Positions 5,876 through 9,661 of a stretch of DNA of 9,661 bases are shown piece after piece; positions within the stretch are counted from its first letter, which is position 1, and every line of letters begins with the position of its first letter. The translations under genes and the position numbers were made by a program. Below the pieces are notes generated by a model. The model was given only the letters and a program-made list of their open reading frames with translations. It searched no databases and was not told where the DNA came from. Source of the DNA: Lachnospiraceae bacterium UBA3732. GTDB lineage: Bacteria; Bacillota; Clostridia; Lachnospirales; Lachnospiraceae. The stretch spans positions 395-10,055 of the forward strand of contig DFHD01000020.1 in assembly GCA_002372545.1 (NCBI GenBank). The letters run 5' to 3'.

Positions 5876-6163
5876 CTACTCACCCTGCTCCTCCGAAGAC
5901 GGTGGACCATAAACTGCCTGGGGTTCCTCTTCCGTATCCTCAGATGGCGGCGGGCCGTAAACATCCTGTGGCTCCTCTTCCGTATCCTCGGATGGCGGCG
6001 GGCCGTAAACATCCTGCGGCTCCTCCTCCGTCTCCTCGGAAACCGGCGGCGGGCCGTAAACCGTCTGTGCATCCTTTGCGGCCTTTTTTCCGCAGGCACT
6101 CCCCAGGAGCGCCGCTCCCATAAGCATCATTCCTGTCAGAATCGGTTTTTTAGGACTTTTCAT
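5876..6163 (-). CDS. Small putative lipoprotein with four VYGPP repeats
   Basis: A 95-aa protein. A basic start (KSPKK) and a hydrophobic stretch (8-23) end in LLGSAC with Cys24, a plausible lipobox although Gly at -3 is not typical (Leu is at -4). After a short basic segment the mature part is four VYGPP motifs with Tyr at 36, 53, 69 and 85, separated by acidic Glu/Asp/Thr/Pro spacers, and nothing else. Cys24 is the only cysteine, so thioether crosslinks are excluded for the mature repeats. AAGGAGG lies 5 nt before the ATG and 15 bp separate that ATG from the pta stop. The radical SAM gene follows 66 bp later, where a GAGGAA/TTCCTC stem is visible. The pairing suggests this is the substrate of that enzyme. 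That is inference; a structural, unmodified surface protein is the alternative. Confidence 0.82.
   Translation of the reverse strand: MKSPKKPILTGMMLMGAALLGSACGKKAAKDAQTVYGPPPVSEETEEEPQDVYGPPPSEDTEEEPQDVYGPPPSEDTEEEPQAVYGPPSSEEQGE
5879..6061 (-). repeat. 48-bp coding tandem repeat (VYGPPP + acidic spacer)
   Basis: Residues 35-95 of the lipoprotein are four copies of a VYGPP(P) motif with an acidic spacer; the spacing between tyrosines is 17, 16 and 16 residues. Units 2 and 3 encode identical peptides. The last unit is truncated and reads VYGPPSS. Confidence 0.92.
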
Positions 6164-6178
6164 ATTGTCCTCCTTGTT

Positions 6179-7162
6179 TTAAGCAAAAGAAGCCGTTACG
6201 ATGGCCATGGAATAAACCTCCGCAGCCGTACATCCGCGGGAAAGATCGTTAATGGGAGCATTAAGTCCCAGAAGGATCGGTCCGTAAGCGTCGAAATTAC
6301 CCATGCGCTGCGCGATCTTGTAGCCGATATTTCCTGCATTGATATCCGGGAAAATAAATGTATTGGCATGTCCGGCCACCTGGGAGGTGGGGAACTTCTT
6401 CCTTGCCACTGCCGGAGATACTGCCGCATCAAACTGCATCTCACCGTCAATCGGCACTTCCGGATTTCTTTCTTTCGTTTTTCTGGCCGCCGCCTTCATC
6501 TTATCCACATCCTCGCCGAAGCCGGAGCCGTCGGTCGAATAGCTGAGGAAGGCAACCTGGGGATCGATGCCGAAGATTCTCGCACACTTGATGGTCTCCT
6601 CTGCGATCTCCACCAGCTCATCCACATCAGGCTTGATGTTGATGCTGCAGTCGCCCATAGCCAGTACCTCATTCTGTCCCGTAGCACCGGGTCTTACCAG
6701 AATGAAGCAGGAGGATACGATATGGTTGGACGGTTTCGTTTTAATGAGCTGAAGCGCGGGACGCACCGTATCCGCCGTGGAATAGGTTGCACCTCCCAGA
6801 AGGCAGTCGCCGTAGCCCATCTTCACCAGCATGGTGCCGAAATAATTATTCTGCTTCAGAAGCTTTCTGGCTTCCTCCTCGGTAACGCCCTTGCCCTTTC
6901 TGAGTTCCATGAACTGGGCCACCATATCCTCGAAGGCATCAAAGGTATCCGGGTCGATAATGTTGGCCCCGCGAATATTAAAGCCGCTGTCCTCAGCCTT
7001 CTCATAAATCTTTTCCGGCTTACCGATCAGGATCGGCTTGATGAAATTACTGGCCAGAAGCCGGGAGGAAGCCTCCAGGATCCTGGGATCAACGCCTTCT
7101 GTAAATACGATTGTCTTGGGATTCTTTTTTAACTTATCGATCAGTTCACTAAATCCGTACAT
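6179..7162 (-). CDS. pta: Phosphate acetyltransferase
   Basis: A 327-aa protein of the short Pta form, which interconverts acetyl-CoA plus phosphate and acetyl-phosphate plus CoA in the cytoplasm during mixed-acid or acetogenic metabolism. Visible family blocks are 'TEGVDPRILEA' (21-31), 'STADTVRPALQ' (128-138), 'DGEMQFDAAVSP' (239-250), 'FPDINAGNIGYKI' (271-283) and the active-site end block NDLSRGC (305-311), in which Ser308 and Arg309 match the catalytic Ser-Arg pair of characterised enzymes. It is full length. AGGAGA lies 10 nt before the ATG. The usual partner ackA is not next to it; instead the VYGPP lipoprotein gene begins 15 bp after the stop. A candidate promoter and a hairpin-rich leader lie upstream. 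Confidence 0.96.
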   Translation of the reverse strand: MYGFSELIDKLKKNPKTIVFTEGVDPRILEASSRLLASNFIKPILIGKPEKIYEKAEDSGFNIRGANIIDPDTFDAFEDMVAQFMELRKGKGVTEEEARKLLKQNNYFGTMLVKMGYGDCLLGGATYSTADTVRPALQLIKTKPSNHIVSSCFILVRPGATGQNEVLAMGDCSINIKPDVDELVEIAEETIKCARIFGIDPQVAFLSYSTDGSGFGEDVDKMKAAARKTKERNPEVPIDGEMQFDAAVSPAVARKKFPTSQVAGHANTFIFPDINAGNIGYKIAQRMGNFDAYGPILLGLNAPINDLSRGCTAAEVYSMAIVTASFA

Positions 7163-7231
7163 AATCCACTCTTCTCCTGACTTTAAATTGAGGCAAAGCC
7201 CTTTCCGGCAGTCCGTTTTCCTGCCCTAAGC

Positions 7232-7276
7232 CCCCTTCGGCTCATCCGCCGATCCCCAAAGGGGCATAACCATGCC
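7232..7276 (-). promoter_or_regulatory. Hairpin-rich pta leader
   Basis: Reading toward pta, three hairpins lie almost end to end: GGCAT-GGTT-ATGCC (7276-7263), CCCC-TTT-GGGG (7264-7254) and TCGGC-GGATGA-GCCGA (7252-7237). The CCCCT at 7260-7264 can instead pair with AGGGG at 7232-7236, enclosing the third stem, so two folds compete. The first stem begins near the predicted transcript start. No T-run follows, so it is not an obvious terminator for lon, and I recognise no known riboswitch. Confidence 0.4.
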
Positions 7277-7285
7277 TTACTCTTC

Positions 7286-7314
7286 AGTATAGTACATTTC
7301 AGCCGAAAAATACA
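7286..7314 (-). promoter_or_regulatory. Candidate pta promoter
   Basis: A consensus-like -10, TATACT, is at 7286-7291 on the minus strand. The -35 region about 17 nt upstream (TGTATT) is weak, so an activator or an alternative -35 register would be needed. Its position, after lon and before the structured leader, supports separate transcription of pta and the genes after it. Confidence 0.4.
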
Positions 7315-7322
7315 GTAGAATT

Positions 7323-9602
7323 TTACGCTTTTGCCGGGCTGAATATGGTCTCCAGCACATCCTTCACCCGACGCACGGGAATGATCTCCAGCTTCTCCAG
7401 GATCTCCGCCGGTACATCCTCCAGATCTTCTTTATTCTGGTCGGGAATAAACACTCTCTTTACGCCTGCCCGCTGGGCTGCCATCAGCTTTTCCGTCAGT
7501 CCGCCAATGGGCATGACATTTCCTCTCAGGCTGACTTCTCCCGTCATGGCTGTTGTGGGCGGAACCTTTCTTCCCGTGATCAGGGATACCAGAGCCGTCA
7601 CAATGGTAATGCCCGCCGAGGGGCCGTCCTTCGGCACTGCGCCCTCCGGCACGTGCACATGCAGATCCTTTTCCGCGAGTTCCGCCGTTTCTTTCGGATA
7701 CATAGCCTTTACCAGGCTGATGGCGATTTCCACCGATTCCTTCATGACATCGCCCAGCTGCCCGGTGATGGTCACCTTGCCCTGTCCCTTGACGAGGCTC
7801 GTTTCAATAAACAGGATCTCGCCCCCGGCCGCCGTCCACGCAAGACCGGTAACAATACCTGTGACCGTGGTCTTCTCCAGAACATCATGATGGATGATCC
7901 GCTTACCCAGCCACTCCTTCAGGTCATTCGGCTTAACCGAAAGCTTCGACTCCGGATCCTTAACCAACTGGACAGCCGCATAGCGGCATATGCCGTCAAT
8001 GGCCTTCTTCAGCCCTCTCACGCCGGATTCCGCCGTATACTCGCTGATAAGTTTCTTCAGTGTGGTATCCGGTATTCTGAGCCGGGACTTTTTTATCCCC
8101 GCATTTTCATAAGCCTTGGGGATCAGATGCTTCTTGGCGATCTCCATCTTATCTGTGGCCGTATATCCCTGGAACTCGATGACCTCCATTCTGTTCAGCA
8201 GCGGCTCAGGGATCGTATCTGTCGTATTCGCTGTGCAGACGAAAAGCACACGGGAAAGATCGTAGGGCACATTCATATAATGATCGGTAAATGTACCGTT
8301 CTGTTCCGGATCCAGCACCTCCAGAAGCGCACTGGCCGGATCTCCGCCGTAGTCCCGCATCAGCTTATCCACCTCATCCAGCACCATGACCGGATTGGAG
8401 CTTCCGCAGCGCTTCATGCCTTCCATGATCCTGCCGGGCATGGCTCCGATATAGGTTCTTCTGTGTCCCCGGATCTCAGCCTCGTCCCGGATACCGCCGA
8501 GACTGATCCGGACATATTCCCGGTGAAGCGCCTCGGCAATACTCTGGCCGATGCTGGTCTTGCCGGTACCCGGCGCACCCACGAACAGCAGGATAGAGCC
8601 GGACTGGGTCTTTCTGAGCGCCATTACCGCCAGTTGCTGGATGATCCGTTCCTTTACCTTCTTGAGCCCGTAATGGTCTCTTTCCAGCACACTCTCCGCA
8701 TAGGAAAGATCGATCTCCGGAGCCTCCTCGCACTTCCAGGAAAGGGAGGTGACAAAATCCAGATAATCGTAGAGCATGCCATATTCATGGCCATCCTTGC
8801 CCTCCTGCTTCATGCGGTTCAGCACCTTTTCCGCTTCGCGTCTCGCGGTATCGTTCATACCGGATTCCCGGATGGCCATTTCGAACTTCCTGACGTCCGA
8901 AACGTTTTCCGGATGCATTTCATCCAGTTCTCTCTGCAGGATCTCGATCTGCTTCTTCACCGCATCCTCCCGGTAAAGACTCTCATTCTGCATCTGCTGG
9001 GCCTCTTCCGCCTCCGAGGAAGCATTGGTCAGGGCGATCATCTCATAAACCGCCTTTTCAATCCGGGCGTAACGGTCCCTTACCGAGTCGGTGATCACGA
9101 TCTCCGCCTTCTCCGGCCATTCCATATCCAGATAGCTGGCGATCGAGCATGCGAATTCCTCCAGGTTCTTCCACTGCAAAACCACCGGTCTCGCCCAGAG
9201 ACCCCACTGATAATTATGCGCAAAGCGCAGAAAATCGTTGCGGAGCGTCTCAAAGATCCGCCGCTTATCCTGGGGCGTAAGATCATCCTCATCCTCGCGT
9301 ATGGTCACCTCCGCGTCAAAAACGCCATCCGGCATTTCCACCACATTGGCGATATTACAGCGATGAAGGGTTCTCAGCTTCACGCCGTCCTCTTCCTTTT
9401 CCTCCACTCTGGCCACAATGCCCACGGGGAACACATTCTCCGGATCAAAGCCGTTTTCTGCCTGTTCCTTTAAAAAGCCGATGGCAAACTCCGTTCCGGC
9501 CTCAACCCTATCCTCAATATTCCAGTCCCGCAGAACATCCGATTTAAAATAGAAAACCACGTTGGGAAGAAAAATATTGTCATATACCAAAATTGTGATC
9601 AT
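7323..9602 (-). CDS. lon: ATP-dependent protease Lon
   Basis: A 759-aa LonA protease, full length. The N-terminal substrate-recognition region (1 to about 200) is divergent but has 'FLPNVVFYF' near its start, in the place of the usual Lon N-domain opening. A charged coiled-coil region follows (about 175-270). The AAA+ domain has Walker A GAPGTGKT at 342-349, Walker B VMVLDEVD at 405-412, and the 'RGHRRTYIGAMPGRI' substrate loop. The protease domain has the catalytic dyad Ser662 (DGPSAG) and Lys705 (GLTEKL), 43 residues apart as in E. coli Lon. It degrades misfolded and regulatory proteins in the cytoplasm using ATP. AAGGAGAGG at 9610-9618 lies 7 nt before the ATG. A roughly 10-bp tandem repeat precedes it. 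No CIRCE or other heat-shock operator is visible in the 59 bp of upstream sequence available. Confidence 0.97.
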   Translation of the reverse strand: MITILVYDNIFLPNVVFYFKSDVLRDWNIEDRVEAGTEFAIGFLKEQAENGFDPENVFPVGIVARVEEKEEDGVKLRTLHRCNIANVVEMPDGVFDAEVTIREDEDDLTPQDKRRIFETLRNDFLRFAHNYQWGLWARPVVLQWKNLEEFACSIASYLDMEWPEKAEIVITDSVRDRYARIEKAVYEMIALTNASSEAEEAQQMQNESLYREDAVKKQIEILQRELDEMHPENVSDVRKFEMAIRESGMNDTARREAEKVLNRMKQEGKDGHEYGMLYDYLDFVTSLSWKCEEAPEIDLSYAESVLERDHYGLKKVKERIIQQLAVMALRKTQSGSILLFVGAPGTGKTSIGQSIAEALHREYVRISLGGIRDEAEIRGHRRTYIGAMPGRIMEGMKRCGSSNPVMVLDEVDKLMRDYGGDPASALLEVLDPEQNGTFTDHYMNVPYDLSRVLFVCTANTTDTIPEPLLNRMEVIEFQGYTATDKMEIAKKHLIPKAYENAGIKKSRLRIPDTTLKKLISEYTAESGVRGLKKAIDGICRYAAVQLVKDPESKLSVKPNDLKEWLGKRIIHHDVLEKTTVTGIVTGLAWTAAGGEILFIETSLVKGQGKVTITGQLGDVMKESVEIAISLVKAMYPKETAELAEKDLHVHVPEGAVPKDGPSAGITIVTALVSLITGRKVPPTTAMTGEVSLRGNVMPIGGLTEKLMAAQRAGVKRVFIPDQNKEDLEDVPAEILEKLEIIPVRRVKDVLETIFSPAKA

Positions 9603-9620
9603 CCGGTTACCTCTCCTTAC

Positions 9621-9660
9621 CTGAATTATCTTGAATATCTTGAATTATCCTGACTATATC
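9621..9660. repeat. About 10-bp tandem repeat upstream of lon, four units
   Basis: In plus-strand reading: CTGAATTATC, TTGAATATC, TTGAATTATC and CTGACTATATC follow each other without spacers (10, 9, 10, 11 bp). The array ends just before the lon ribosome binding site and may continue beyond the window edge. The period is about one helical turn, and it carries GATAAT/GATATT words on the minus strand that could act as -10 elements. Confidence 0.7.
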
Positions 9661-9661
9661 T

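Noticed and set aside
5848..6123. Arg-rich and Pro-rich open frames over the YGPP repeat
   Set aside because: They are shadows of the 48-bp coding repeat. The real frame has a signal sequence, a lipobox-like site and a strong ribosome binding site.
6368..7132. 254-codon open frame on the plus strand
   Set aside because: It is antisense to pta, a full-length well-matched gene, and has no ribosome binding site or domain.
7653..9473. 606-codon open frame on the plus strand
   Set aside because: It lies wholly antisense to lon, which has all family motifs in order. Its length follows from lon codon use; the protein shows no recognisable domain.

Overview
The window reads as a chromosomal segment of a mid-GC anaerobic Firmicute, most likely a clostridial (Lachnospiraceae-like) bacterium. 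The reasons are strong AGGAGG-type ribosome binding sites, sigma-A promoters with extended -10 elements, AT-rich intergenic gaps between mid-GC genes, a short (327 aa) Pta, a UgpC/MsmK-type sugar ABC ATPase, and a zinc-ribbon/Gln-rich membrane protein. The organism is inferred from style and protein resemblance, not from a marker gene.

Layout. Positions 1-251 (minus) hold the N-terminal 83 codons of a sugar-ABC-transporter ATPase. Positions 481-1086 (minus) encode a one-pass membrane protein with an extracytoplasmic LytR_C-like domain. A divergent promoter pair lies at 1143-1221. The plus-strand promoter drives a two-gene unit: a short-chain dehydrogenase resembling the EF-P 5-aminopentanone reductase YmfI (1439-2176), then a CARF-plus-DUF1887 protein of the Card1/Can2 nuclease type (2188-3363). 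The unit ends in a bidirectional terminator (3418-3458). Its roughly 210-nt leader holds a long inverted repeat and a 14-bp tandem repeat.

From 9602 down to 3492 all genes are on the minus strand: lon, pta, a small putative lipoprotein with four VYGPP repeats, a radical SAM/SPASM enzyme, and a zinc-ribbon membrane protein with a GYGQQGQQYGQQTQ repeat array. The pta, lipoprotein and radical SAM genes are closely spaced (15 and 66 bp). The zinc-ribbon gene follows 68 bp later with no terminator visible between.

The two most interesting systems are these. (1) The radical SAM enzyme sits beside a repeat-bearing exported peptide. This resembles the two-gene 'rSAM/lipoprotein' arrangement and suggests a peptide-modification system with a multi-repeat, cysteine-free substrate. 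(2) An orphan CARF/DUF1887 protein is translationally coupled to a housekeeping-like reductase, with no CRISPR array or cas gene in view. A smaller pattern is that three genes (SDR, zinc-ribbon, lon) each have a different short tandem repeat (14, 13 and about 10 bp) shortly before their ribosome binding sites.
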